Part shown: positions 49,931 to 58,992 of the stretch, in pieces | Layout: each line of letters starts with the position of its first letter | Position numbering within the stretch: the stretch's first letter is position 1 | NCBI GenBank assembly: GCA_033763695.1 | Contig: JANRKB010000018.1 | Coordinates: forward strand, 62,001-126,000 | Origin: JANRKB01 sp033763695 | Lineage (GTDB): Bacteria > Planctomycetota > Phycisphaerae > Phycisphaerales > UBA1924 | DNA: 64,000 nt | Direction of reading: 5' to 3' | The notes under the pieces: model-generated | The model's input: the letters and a program-made list of their open reading frames with translations, nothing else | Databases searched by the model: none | Told to the model about the DNA's origin: nothing | Program-made: the position numbers and the translations under genes

Positions 49931-52138
49931 TCACTTCGCCGGGGCATCAGCCAGCGGCGGATGGAGCAGTTCGCGCAGGCGGGCGATCTTCCAGACGTAC
50001 ATCGCCACTGCGTCGTTGATCTCCTGCATCGACCCACGCTCGACACCCCAGCGAAGCGTGGGGATGGCCCATGAGCCGTAGCCGGTCAGGTCATCGGTGC
50101 CTCCCAGCGAGTAGCGATGCCACGGGCGGCCCGCGATCGCGTTCTCGTCGTTCCACACCTGGTTCGCGTCCATGAGCGTGCGATTGAGTTCGCGCGGGTC
50201 GGTCCAGCGCGGCGGGTCGCCGCTGGCGATCGCATCGCGCACATGGGCCGCCACCGGATCGGCCTCGAACGCGGCGATCGCATCGGCCAGCGGACGCAGC
50301 GCGTCGGGCATCGCGTTCCCATCCGGCTTCGTCCAGAGTTTCTTCGCGACGCCGCGCTCGATGATCTCCGGCAGCGCGTCCTTGATCTCCCCCACCGCCT
50401 TCCAAGGCTCCACCGGCAGCACGCGCGGCGAGGCCAGACCCCACGCCAGCGTGCTCGTCATCCGCGTGATCATCAGCGCAGGCTCGTAGTCCGCGCCAAC
50501 GACTTTCCAATACCACGGCAGCGAGTCGTACGCGGAGTGATACGACCAGCCGCTGCTGCCTCCGGCGCCGAGGCCCGCGCTGGGAATGCCGCAGTGATAG
50601 AGGAAGCCGACGTGATCCGATCCGCCGCCCATCGAACCGACGCGCGGCGTGCGATCGGGGCCATCCTTTTGCACGCGCGCGGTCCAGTCCATCAGCACGG
50701 TGCGAGAGGCATCGCGTGCCTGCGGCACATCCGCCGCGGCGGCCAGAATCGCGCTGCTGAGCGTCGCGGACGCCGATGCGCCGAACTGCGGGCCCATCGC
50801 GGCCATATCGAGATTCACATATGCAACGCAGTTGCGCGTGAGTTCGGCGGCTCGCGACTCGACCCACTCCGTGCTGCCGACGATGTTGAACTCCTCCGCG
50901 CCCCACGCGGCGAAGACGATGCTGCGTCGCGGGCGCTCGCCTGCGCTGGCACGCTCGCTCAGCACGCGGGCCGCTTCGAGCAGGCAGATGGTTCCCGCGA
51001 GCGGATCGCTCGCGCCGTTGACCCACGCGTCGTGATGGCAGCCGAGGATGATCTTGGTGTCTGGTTCGTCGCTGCCGCGCAGCGTCGCGATGACGTTCTC
51101 GCTGCGGACGATGCGGCGGTCCTGCTTCACCATGACGCGCACGCGCAAATCCGGGCCGCCGATGAGGGCGTCGTTGGCGGGCAGGCCGCTTTGCCAGCCA
51201 TCGGGCACCGTCTCGCCGCGCATGCGCGAGACGATCTCCAGCGCGCTCTTCCATGAGATGGGCTGCACGGGAATCTTGGGCAGCGCGACATCAGCGGGGT
51301 TCAGCCGCGCGGCGTCTTCGCTGGCTTCGACGCCGGGCGTGAGCGGATCGCCGGGATAGTCGAGTGCGGCGACCGAGCCTCGCTGCACGCAGCATTCGTT
51401 GGCCCATCCGCCCTGCGGATACATCGGGCCCTTCACATAGCCACTGTCGGCGGGGGCGGTGAACATGACCAGCGCGGCGGCTCCGGCCTCCTGGACGAAC
51501 TTGGCTTTGTTGCCGCGATAGATCTTGCCGTAGCGTGCGAGCACGACCTTGCCGGAGATATCCACATTTCGGCGAGCAAGTTCGGCAAAGTCCTCGCGTG
51601 TCGCGTAGTTGGCGTACACCACCTCGCCGGTCACATCGCCGCTCGCGCTGTACGCGTTCCACGCGAACGAGGTCGCGGGATGGTCGGGGCTGCTGTCGCC
51701 CGCAACGCTCGCCTCGCGGAGGTTGATCGCGATCGGCGGCTCACCGTTGGGGATCACTTCGAGTGTGGCGTCGACCGGCTCGGCGAGATACGCGAAGAAC
51801 GGATGGCGCTCGACCTCAAGACCCATGTCTTTGAAGGCTTTTTCGAGGGCTGCGATCACCTTCGCATCGCCGGGCGTGCCCGCAACATGCGGCTCGCTGG
51901 CGAGCATCTCGTGCCAGCGACGCAGACTCTCGGCGTTGCCGCCGGTGGCGATCGCTGCCCGCGACGGATCGGCCTTCAACGAGTCGGGCCGCGCGAAAAC
52001 GATCTCGGACGTCGCGCCAAGAAAAATCGCAGATGCAAGCAACAGCCGCGCGCCAACGCCGAACCAGTGGTGTGCTGCCGCGTCCAAGTCTCGGGCGTGC
52101 TCGGCGGCTCTCGTCTTTGTGCTGGGCGCAGTTGTCAT
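49931..52138 (-). CDS. M28-family peptidase, glutamate carboxypeptidase II-like
   Basis: The protein has 735 residues from ATG 52138. An N-terminal hydrophobic segment (about 24-45, GVGARLLLASAIFLGATSE) is a signal or anchor. A PA-type insert (about 150-280, SGKVVLARYGKIYRGNKA) precedes the catalytic domain. Zinc ligands are in GCHHDAWVNGASDP, WGAEEFN, VNLDMAA and WSYHSAYDS. The last ~150 residues form the dimerisation domain of the transferrin-receptor/GCPII family. It should be an extracytoplasmic aminopeptidase or carboxypeptidase acting on peptides. It is divergent from psuG over ~70 bases. Confidence 0.9.
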   Translation of the reverse strand: MTTAPSTKTRAAEHARDLDAAAHHWFGVGARLLLASAIFLGATSEIVFARPDSLKADPSRAAIATGGNAESLRRWHEMLASEPHVAGTPGDAKVIAALEKAFKDMGLEVERHPFFAYLAEPVDATLEVIPNGEPPIAINLREASVAGDSSPDHPATSFAWNAYSASGDVTGEVVYANYATREDFAELARRNVDISGKVVLARYGKIYRGNKAKFVQEAGAAALVMFTAPADSGYVKGPMYPQGGWANECCVQRGSVAALDYPGDPLTPGVEASEDAARLNPADVALPKIPVQPISWKSALEIVSRMRGETVPDGWQSGLPANDALIGGPDLRVRVMVKQDRRIVRSENVIATLRGSDEPDTKIILGCHHDAWVNGASDPLAGTICLLEAARVLSERASAGERPRRSIVFAAWGAEEFNIVGSTEWVESRAAELTRNCVAYVNLDMAAMGPQFGASASATLSSAILAAAADVPQARDASRTVLMDWTARVQKDGPDRTPRVGSMGGGSDHVGFLYHCGIPSAGLGAGGSSGWSYHSAYDSLPWYWKVVGADYEPALMITRMTSTLAWGLASPRVLPVEPWKAVGEIKDALPEIIERGVAKKLWTKPDGNAMPDALRPLADAIAAFEADPVAAHVRDAIASGDPPRWTDPRELNRTLMDANQVWNDENAIAGRPWHRYSLGGTDDLTGYGSWAIPTLRWGVERGSMQEINDAVAMYVWKIARLRELLHPPLADAPAK

Positions 52139-52210
52139 ATTCTTGCTCTCGCGTGGTGTTGGTCTTTCGCCGCGACGGGCGAGTTGCCAGAATAGGGGAG
52201 AATGATCGTG

Positions 52211-53110
52211 ATGAATCGGGCAGGTCCGGGGCATGTGGCGCTAGAGACGACTTTGCTCGTCCACGGCGTGCCGCGCGACCAGGGCTTGCCCCTCGCCCGC
52301 GAACTCGCCGCGACCGTCAAGGAAGCAGGCGCACAGCCGGCGTTCATCGGCATTCATGCCGGGCGACCGACAGTCGGCCTGAGCGACGCGGAGCTGGGCG
52401 AACTGCTCGGCGCGGAGGATGTCGCCAAGGCCAACACGTCGAACCTCGGCGTTTTGATCCATCGCAAGCAGCACGGCGCGACGACCGTGAGTACCACCAT
52501 GGAACTCGCCGCCACCGCGGGCGTGCGCGTCTTCGCCACGGGCGGGCTCGGTGGCGTGCATCGCAACTACGGCAGCGACTTTGACATCTCCTCGGATCTC
52601 GCCGCGTTCACGCGCTTTCCGATCGCGGTGGTGACCAGCGGCGTGAAGTCGATCCTCGATGTCGCCGCGACGCGCGAAGCGCTCGAAACTCTCGGCATAC
52701 CGGTCATCGGTTTTGAGACCGGTCGCTTCCCGGCGTTCTATCAGCGCTGCGGCGAGGGCACGGTCGATGCACGCTTCGACGACCCCGCCGAGATGGCCAA
52801 GTTCGTCGCCAGCGAACTTCAGCGAACCGGGCGCGGCATCGTGGTGTGCAACCCGATCCCCGCCGCCGATGAACTGCCCAAGGCCAAGTGGGAAGAGTGG
52901 CTCGGCGTCGCGACCAAGGCCGCGACCGAGGCGGGCGTGCGCGGGCGTGGCGTCACGCCGTTCATCCTCGGCAAGGTCCACCAGATCTCGGGGGGCGTCA
53001 CGCTCAAGGCCAACATCGCGCTGGTGAAGTCCAACGCGAGGCTGGCGGGACGGCTGTGCCGCGAACTGGCCCGACTCGGCCCCGGGGCTTGGGCCAGCAC
53101 AGCCCGATAG
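52211..53110 (+). CDS. psuG: Pseudouridine-5'-phosphate glycosidase
   Basis: PsuG splits (reversibly makes) pseudouridine 5'-phosphate to uracil and ribose 5-phosphate. The protein has 299 residues from ATG 52211, ten bases behind GGGGAG; GTG 52208 and ATG 52202 are alternatives. Family signatures include ETTLLVHGVP, the active-site region TTVSTTMELAATAGVRVFATGG, the Lys in VTSGVKSILD and GKVHQISGG. The partner kinase psuK is not adjacent, so the pathway is incomplete here. It is cytoplasmic. Confidence 0.93.
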   Translation: MNRAGPGHVALETTLLVHGVPRDQGLPLARELAATVKEAGAQPAFIGIHAGRPTVGLSDAELGELLGAEDVAKANTSNLGVLIHRKQHGATTVSTTMELAATAGVRVFATGGLGGVHRNYGSDFDISSDLAAFTRFPIAVVTSGVKSILDVAATREALETLGIPVIGFETGRFPAFYQRCGEGTVDARFDDPAEMAKFVASELQRTGRGIVVCNPIPAADELPKAKWEEWLGVATKAATEAGVRGRGVTPFILGKVHQISGGVTLKANIALVKSNARLAGRLCRELARLGPGAWASTAR

Positions 53111-53496
53111 TCGCGCGATCGGGATACCCCGGCGCAAATTCTGCCTACTTTCATACAAACCCCGGCGCATCTGGGCCTTACAGGGTCCGGGAAGGGGCGG
53201 CCTTCACAAAAACTTAGCCCAAGGCTCGCCGACCCCTGTTTGTTTCTGCGCCGCGTCAAGGTACGATGTTTGCGCTTCAGAATGGCCCAGTCGAACCGGG
53301 GGTGAGCCCGGGCCAGACGTACCAGAGGGAGAGAGAGACTCCTTGGGTACGGCGTGATCGGTGTCGCCGCGTGCGGGTGGTTGCGCGGTGGCTGTTGTGT
53401 CGTCAGATCCAATCTGGCGGGCCGTCCGCCATGACCTGTTTCGAATCGTCGCGTCAAGAGGTTGAGTCGCAGGTTCCTTTGCTCAGGAGAGTCCTC
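53111..53496. other. 386-base leader region before the first GC-dockerin gene
   Basis: A possible promoter is TTGTTT (53239-53244), 16 bases, TACGAT (53261-53266). The rest is a long, GC-rich 5' untranslated stretch with the small palindromes AGCCCGGGCC and GGGCC...GGTCC and a purine tract AGAGGGAGAGAGAGA near 53324-53338. It ends at the SD/hairpin AGGAGAGTCCT. No known RNA family was recognised. Confidence 0.4.
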
Positions 53497-55722
53497 ATGC
53501 TCGTGAATCGTCGTATCGCGTGTCTGGTTGCCGTCGCCGGCCTTGCCGCTCCCGCTCTCGCTCAGGACAGCGTGGGCGCTGGCGCTGGTCTGGCGGGCAA
53601 CGACTCGCTCTCCGCGACCACCGCTGGCGCGCCGTATCAGCGTGCCAACTACGTGGTTGACCTGACCCCGTTCTACACCTCGTGGGGCACGACCTTCGGC
53701 ATCGCCCCGATCATGAAGGCCTCGGGCGGCTACAAGAGCAGCACGACCGGCGCTGAGTTCTTCGGCGCTCTCATCTCGGCTCAGGGCATCAGCCAGACGC
53801 TCGTCAGCGCGGACCTGAGCAACACCAACTACGCCGCGTGGACCGCTGCCGGCGAGGGTGTGAACCCCAGCAAGAACAACGCGGCTTCGAGCAGCGTCAG
53901 CGGCCCGGCCTCGGCCCTCCGCTTCGGCGCAGTCTTCGCTGAGTTCGGCACCGACCTCCTCGGCCGCAACGGCGAGAACGTCATCGGCGCAACCGTCGGC
54001 CTTGATCCCAACGCCCCGAACCGCCTCTACGTCACCCGCACCGTTGCTGCCGTGAACCGTCCGGCCGCCTCGGGTGGCGAGAACGCCGCGTTCGGCGTGG
54101 GTGGCATCGACGCCAACGGCATCATCGGCTTCCGCGCCGACGGCAACGCCGTCACCGGCAGCGACCCGATTCCGGCGACCTCAGGCGTCAACTACTTCCG
54201 TGTGAACCTCGCGGCCCGCAACGCCGGCATCGTCCCGTCGATCGCGAACAGCGCTTCGGCCGACGCTGCCGCCACCGCCCGTCCGCTGACCAACAACGCG
54301 ACCAGCCACAACACCGAGACGGTGATCCCCTCGGATCGCCTCGGCCGCGCTTCGGTCATGGGGTCCAACTTCAACCGCAACTACGTGTACGAAAACCCCA
54401 CGGGCACGATCGTCCAGACCAACACCCACCGCACCGGCACGGATGACCATCGCGGCGGCATGAGCTTCAGCGGCCTGAAGTTCTTCGGCACAAACACGAT
54501 CGGCACCGGCGGCATCCTGACCAAGCCCTCGGCTGCCTCGGCCGCCACGAACGGCATCACAATCTTTGGTATCGCTTCGGGCACCGGCGCTCCGTCCGGC
54601 ACGGCCACGGTGACGATGCCCGCGAACACGCTGACCGACCGTTGCGACAACACCACTTGGAATCTCGGCACCGGCGACTTCCGCCACTACAGCAGTCAGG
54701 TCGCCTTCCGCGGCGGCAACGGGCAGGTCGCCATCGGCCAGGACCCCAGCAACGGTCAGGCCCTCGTCGCCGCCGTCGCCTACTCCTCGCAGCTCACCGG
54801 CAACGACAACCCCTACAACGCGATCGTCGCCGCCCGCTTCAACCCCACCACCCCCGCCAGTGCGACGTGGGGCACGGTCGCTTGGGTGACCAGCCTGCCT
54901 CCCCTTGATGGCAAGGCCATTTACGGCGATTACGGCGCGGACGGCATCGCGTTCACGAGCGACGCCGGCGAGTTCGACGGCGTGGTCGATGCGACCGACG
55001 CCCCGATCGGCCGCCTCGCCTCGCTCTTTGAAGTCACCGGCGGCACGCCCTTCGGCCCCTCGATCTCCTCGCCGGCCTTCGATGCGTACGGCAACTGCTA
55101 CTTCATCTCCGAGGTCGCCCTCAAGAAGCAGGACCAGACCGGCGCGCCCATCACCGACTACGACACCGCCCTCATCCGCGGCGTCTACAACCCCGCCACC
55201 ATGTGCTGGAAGCTCGACCTGATCTGCGAACTCGGTGACACCTTCACCGGCCAGAACTCGGGCACGAAGTATCAGATCCAGTTCCTCTCGGTCGCCGACT
55301 CCAACTCGGTCGACTCGGCGGGCTTCTGGAGCAACAACGTCGTCGGCGGCACCGCTTATGCCAACGGCAACAAGGGTGATCTCGCGACGGACTCGATCAA
55401 CCTTGGCGGCCTGGTCTTCCAGGCCAAGATCGTCTACGACGTGGACGGCGACGGCGACTACAACGACCCGACCCGCACCAACAACACCGACCTGACCACC
55501 GCGGATCAGGCCTACAACGTCCTGCTCTACGTCGGCCACGCCATCCGCCCGAACCCCTGCCCCGCCGACTTCAACAACGACGGCTTCCTCGACTTCACCG
55601 ACTTCGACGCCTTCGTTGAGGCGTTCGAGGGCGGCAATGCGTCGAGCGACTTCAACGGCGACGGCTTCCTCGACTTCACCGACTTCGACGCCTTTGTCGC
55701 GGCGTTCGAGGCGGGCTGCTAA
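53497..55722 (+). CDS. Large secreted protein with GC-type dockerin C-terminus
   Basis: The start is ATG 53497, with AGGAG upstream, giving 741 residues; the open frame continues to 53266 as leader. A signal peptide (1-24, APALAQ) is followed by a ~650-residue beta-rich domain high in Ala, Gly, Ser and Asn, with no recognised enzyme motif. The tail (688-741) has two Ca-binding loops, DFNNDGFLDFTD and DFNGDGFLDFTD, each followed by FDAFVxAFE, and ends AGC. This GC-type dockerin is a planctomycete surface-anchoring or sorting signal. The leader GGAGAGTCCTCATGCT is shared with the next GC-dockerin gene. Confidence 0.88.
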   Translation: MLVNRRIACLVAVAGLAAPALAQDSVGAGAGLAGNDSLSATTAGAPYQRANYVVDLTPFYTSWGTTFGIAPIMKASGGYKSSTTGAEFFGALISAQGISQTLVSADLSNTNYAAWTAAGEGVNPSKNNAASSSVSGPASALRFGAVFAEFGTDLLGRNGENVIGATVGLDPNAPNRLYVTRTVAAVNRPAASGGENAAFGVGGIDANGIIGFRADGNAVTGSDPIPATSGVNYFRVNLAARNAGIVPSIANSASADAAATARPLTNNATSHNTETVIPSDRLGRASVMGSNFNRNYVYENPTGTIVQTNTHRTGTDDHRGGMSFSGLKFFGTNTIGTGGILTKPSAASAATNGITIFGIASGTGAPSGTATVTMPANTLTDRCDNTTWNLGTGDFRHYSSQVAFRGGNGQVAIGQDPSNGQALVAAVAYSSQLTGNDNPYNAIVAARFNPTTPASATWGTVAWVTSLPPLDGKAIYGDYGADGIAFTSDAGEFDGVVDATDAPIGRLASLFEVTGGTPFGPSISSPAFDAYGNCYFISEVALKKQDQTGAPITDYDTALIRGVYNPATMCWKLDLICELGDTFTGQNSGTKYQIQFLSVADSNSVDSAGFWSNNVVGGTAYANGNKGDLATDSINLGGLVFQAKIVYDVDGDGDYNDPTRTNNTDLTTADQAYNVLLYVGHAIRPNPCPADFNNDGFLDFTDFDAFVEAFEGGNASSDFNGDGFLDFTDFDAFVAAFEAGC

Positions 55723-55730
55723 GTCGTCCC

Positions 55731-55796
55731 GTCAGACGAGGACCTTCGTCTGACTCATGATGAAACTGCGGCCGCCCGTGTGAAAGCACGGGCGGC
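55731..55796 (+). terminator. Two hairpins ending the first GC-dockerin gene
   Basis: GTCAGACGA and TCGTCTGAC (55731-55739 and 55746-55754) form one perfect stem. GCCGCCCGTG and CACGGGCGGC (55771-55780 and 55787-55796) form a second, followed by TTGCTTGT. The second is the likely intrinsic terminator. Confidence 0.8.
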
Positions 55797-55880
55797 TTGC
55801 TTGTCCGAGCAGGTTGCATGTTCAGATTTCGTGAGCGTGTCTGCGATTCGGTCGCAGGGTCGCTCGCGCGGAGAGTCCTC

Positions 55881-57506
55881 ATGCTGCGTCGTCTGATTGC
55901 GTTGTCGTTGCTCGTGCTGGCCGCGCCCTTTGCTTCGGCCCAGTGGAACCCCGCCGCCGGCCAATGGGGTCGCACCGACTCTCGCGACGTTCGCGTCATG
56001 ACATGGAACGTGCTGGACAACATCTGCCGCACTCAGCCCAAGGTCGAAGGCTCCAACGGCTGGTGCGCGCTGGCGCGGATCGTCGCGGCAATGAAGCCCG
56101 ACGTGCTGATCCTCGAAGAGTGCGGCGACAACAGCGGCAACGGCACCGGCGCGGGAGTCGACTCGGTGGCGCAGTTGACCAGCGTGCTCCAGATGTTCAG
56201 CTCCGGCGGAACCGACACGTTCCTTGGCGGCAGCGTGACGGCGTACGTCCAGAAGTACGATCCCTCGCTCTCCTACCCCTACATCTACGTCAGCGACCAG
56301 ACCGACAACTTCAATCGCAACTGCATCATCAGCCGCTACCCGTTCACGGACCTGAATGGAGACGGGTTGTCGGCAGTCGGCAATATCGTCAACGCGTCGG
56401 ACCTGTACGCCCCCGGGGGCGGGGGGGGCATCCGCGGCTTTGGCTGGGCCGAAATCGATCTGCCAAATGCGCTTTATCGCGGCAACCTGGTCATGGGCTT
56501 TGGCCACCTCAAGTCCGGCGGCACGACCACCGACCTCTCTGACCGACTCAAGGCCGGTCAGAACATCGCCTACATCATCGACTACCTCTTCAATGGCGGG
56601 GGCACCGGCACCCCCAATCCACGCGGGCGAATCATCAGCGGCGCGACCGCCGTGCTCGATGCCTACACGCCCGTCATCTGGGGCGGCGACTTCAACGAGG
56701 ACGAGAACACCAACGGACGCGACGGCCCGGCACTGTGGATGACTCGCGCCCAGGTCGCTGGCGGCACCGACGGCACCGATCGCGATCGCAGCGATTCGTC
56801 ATTTGACGATGCACGCGATCCCTTCACCAACAGCCGCGTGACGCAGGGAAGCAGCAGCAAGCTCGACTACATCTGCTGGCAGGACAGCATCGCGACGCTC
56901 CGCCGCTCGTTCATCTTCAACTCGGCGAGCATCGGCAGCAACACGCCCCCCGCAGAACTCGCCGGCTTCGGCGCGGTCGCGGTTCTGACGTCGCTGGCGA
57001 GCGACCATCGCCCTGTCATTGCGGACTTCATCCTGCCCGCCCCGCCGCCGCCCGCTCCGGGCGCGTTCGCGCTGAGCCTGCCCGCCGACGGCGAGAGTGG
57101 CACGACCACCACGCCGACGCTGACGTGGGGCACCTCGAGCAACACGACGAACTACACGGTGAAGATTGCGACCAACGCCGCTCTCACGTCGCCCATCCTG
57201 AGCCAGACGATCACGGGCACGAGCTTCAACGTGCCCTCGGGCTTGCTGGGTGACTGCACGACGTACTACTGGGGCGTGGTGGCCAACGGCACGGGCGGCA
57301 ACACGAACTCCACCCCCGCGTCGCGCTCGTTCAGCACGCGCTCGCCCGCCGACTTCAACGGCGACGGCTTCCTGGACTTCACCGACTTTGACGCGTTCGT
57401 CTCAGGCTTTGAAGCCGGCGACTCCGCGGCGGACTACAACGCCGACGGCTTCATCGACTTCACCGACTTCGACGCGTATGTCGCGGCGTTCGAGAGCGGC
57501 TGCTGA
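55881..57506 (+). CDS. Secreted endonuclease/exonuclease/phosphatase with GC-type dockerin
   Basis: The start is ATG 55881, with the same GGAGAGTCCTC leader as the gene before, giving 541 residues. A signal peptide (1-21) is followed by an EEP domain (about 30-400): VRVMTWNVLDN, DVLILEECGD, GFGHLKSG, WGGDFNEDEN and SDHRPVIADF, the metal- and phosphate-binding residues of DNase I-type enzymes. Then comes a fibronectin III-like module (about 410-485). Finally there is a two-loop dockerin (488-541: DFNGDGFLDFTD, DYNADGFIDFTD) ending in SGC. It is probably a surface-attached nuclease or phosphodiesterase that could gain phosphate from extracellular nucleic acid. Confidence 0.92.
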   Translation: MLRRLIALSLLVLAAPFASAQWNPAAGQWGRTDSRDVRVMTWNVLDNICRTQPKVEGSNGWCALARIVAAMKPDVLILEECGDNSGNGTGAGVDSVAQLTSVLQMFSSGGTDTFLGGSVTAYVQKYDPSLSYPYIYVSDQTDNFNRNCIISRYPFTDLNGDGLSAVGNIVNASDLYAPGGGGGIRGFGWAEIDLPNALYRGNLVMGFGHLKSGGTTTDLSDRLKAGQNIAYIIDYLFNGGGTGTPNPRGRIISGATAVLDAYTPVIWGGDFNEDENTNGRDGPALWMTRAQVAGGTDGTDRDRSDSSFDDARDPFTNSRVTQGSSSKLDYICWQDSIATLRRSFIFNSASIGSNTPPAELAGFGAVAVLTSLASDHRPVIADFILPAPPPPAPGAFALSLPADGESGTTTTPTLTWGTSSNTTNYTVKIATNAALTSPILSQTITGTSFNVPSGLLGDCTTYYWGVVANGTGGNTNSTPASRSFSTRSPADFNGDGFLDFTDFDAFVSGFEAGDSAADYNADGFIDFTDFDAYVAAFESGC

Positions 57507-57554
57507 ATCGCCAGTGTCGGCGGCTCGAACCAGACGACGATCATCGCAGCATCG

Positions 57555-58991
57555 TCACGGCATCGGCACGGGCGGGCCGATGGGACGGTCGCGCTCCGGC
57601 GTATGTGCCGTCTCGTCGACAATCGCGCCGCTTGCCGCGATGAACTCGCGCCGGATAGTTCGTTCATCATCGGCGCGACCATCAAGCGGAACGACACCCA
57701 GGACGCGTTGATCGCCGCCGATGATGATGAGGGCGGCGGCGAGGCCCGGGCCGAAGCGGTCGAGCGCAATCCCCGACGATGATGTCGAAAGCATCGAGCC
57801 GAAGCGCTGCCCGAGCGTCTTCTGATCAACCGCATCCCAGCGTGCATGCCACGCGGCGAGACGATCGACCGCGATCTCTTCGCCCTCAAGCACTGCGAGC
57901 GGCCGCACCGCGAGCGGCGCGATCCCTTTGGCAGACTTGATCGCAAGGCCTTGGAGCGCACCGATTCCAGCTTTGGCGTCGGCGAGAATGAGCCTCGCCT
58001 CGTCGGTGTCGGCGCTTGGGCGGAACGCAACAAGCACCAGCGCGCCCGGCGGGTTCGCGGTTCCCAGCACATCGGCGGGCGTGAACGGCGCGAGCGCGGC
58101 ATCGAGAATCGGCAGCGACGGGAACTTCTGCCCCACCGTCAGATCGCCCGCACGCGGGCCGAGCAGATCCAGTGCGGCCACGCGCTCGCGATCCGCACTG
58201 CTGAGCGTCCAGCCATTCGGGTCGCCCGGGTCGATCTGATTGACCACGAGTTCGACGCGTATGCGTCCTTCGCTGCCCGCAGCGAGAACATCGGCTGACA
58301 TCTGGCGCAAGCGCCCGGAGACTTGATCCAGCGTGATGCTGACCTCGCCGGAGCGCGACGTTCCCTTGACGACGTACACGGGCTTGCCAGCAAGCTGCTT
58401 GCTTTCGACGCCGGACCACGTGACGTTGCGCACGTAGGGAAGCGGGTCGGCAAGCGCGGAATCATCGCCGAGTGCGAGGGCGATCTGCGGCAGGGGCAGC
58501 GGCGGAATCACGGCCGCGAGTTCCTGCGGGCGCAGGCCTCGGGCCAGTTCGGTCTCAAAGCACGAACGCGGCTCGAGGCGACTGATCGCCAGCAACATCG
58601 AGTGATCGGCGTGGAGCAGAAGGCTACCGAGTTCAAGGCGCAGTTGGCGCGGGCGAAAGCCTGCGGCATCGCCGCGATCGACGCGGAGGACGACCGTCGC
58701 GCGCCGCTCGGTGCCGGGCTTGTCGGTGGTCTTTTCTGCGGGCTTGGCCGGGTCGGCCGGCGCGAACGACACGACGCGCACCTGCACGCGATCGGCCACC
58801 GGACCACGCCGGTACGCATCGACAAGCAGCTTGATCGCGTCTTGAGCGGTGATGTCGGGGGCCGGCGCCTCGCGCAGTTCGGCGGCCGTCGCCGCGCGAA
58901 CAGACACCAGCGTCGCCGCGCCGACGCCCACGGCAAGACTCGCTGCAAGGAAGACACGAAGTGGCAGGTGAACGCGGAGCATCGCCAGCAT
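57555..58991 (-). CDS. Secreted protein with thioredoxin-fold-like C-terminal half
   Basis: The protein has 478 residues from ATG 58991, one base behind the hldD stop; ATG 58982 is an alternative. The signal peptide (to ~35) is followed by a domain (about 45-260) resembling outer-membrane lipoprotein carrier-type (DUF2092-like) barrels. The second half (about 290-460) looks like a peroxiredoxin/thioredoxin-type domain by layout (VGQKFPSLPILDAALAPF, ALVLVAFRPSADTDEARLI), but it has no active-site Cys pair. It is probably periplasmic. Coupling to hldD suggests cotranscription, not a known shared pathway. Confidence 0.65.
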   Translation of the reverse strand: MLAMLRVHLPLRVFLAASLAVGVGAATLVSVRAATAAELREAPAPDITAQDAIKLLVDAYRRGPVADRVQVRVVSFAPADPAKPAEKTTDKPGTERRATVVLRVDRGDAAGFRPRQLRLELGSLLLHADHSMLLAISRLEPRSCFETELARGLRPQELAAVIPPLPLPQIALALGDDSALADPLPYVRNVTWSGVESKQLAGKPVYVVKGTSRSGEVSITLDQVSGRLRQMSADVLAAGSEGRIRVELVVNQIDPGDPNGWTLSSADRERVAALDLLGPRAGDLTVGQKFPSLPILDAALAPFTPADVLGTANPPGALVLVAFRPSADTDEARLILADAKAGIGALQGLAIKSAKGIAPLAVRPLAVLEGEEIAVDRLAAWHARWDAVDQKTLGQRFGSMLSTSSSGIALDRFGPGLAAALIIIGGDQRVLGVVPLDGRADDERTIRREFIAASGAIVDETAHTPERDRPIGPPVPMP

Positions 58992-58992
58992 G

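Noticed and set aside
55558..57504. CRISPR-like direct repeats in the dockerin tails
   Set aside because: The repeats are in-frame coding copies of the FNxDGFxDFTDFDAF module, not spaced by unique spacers.
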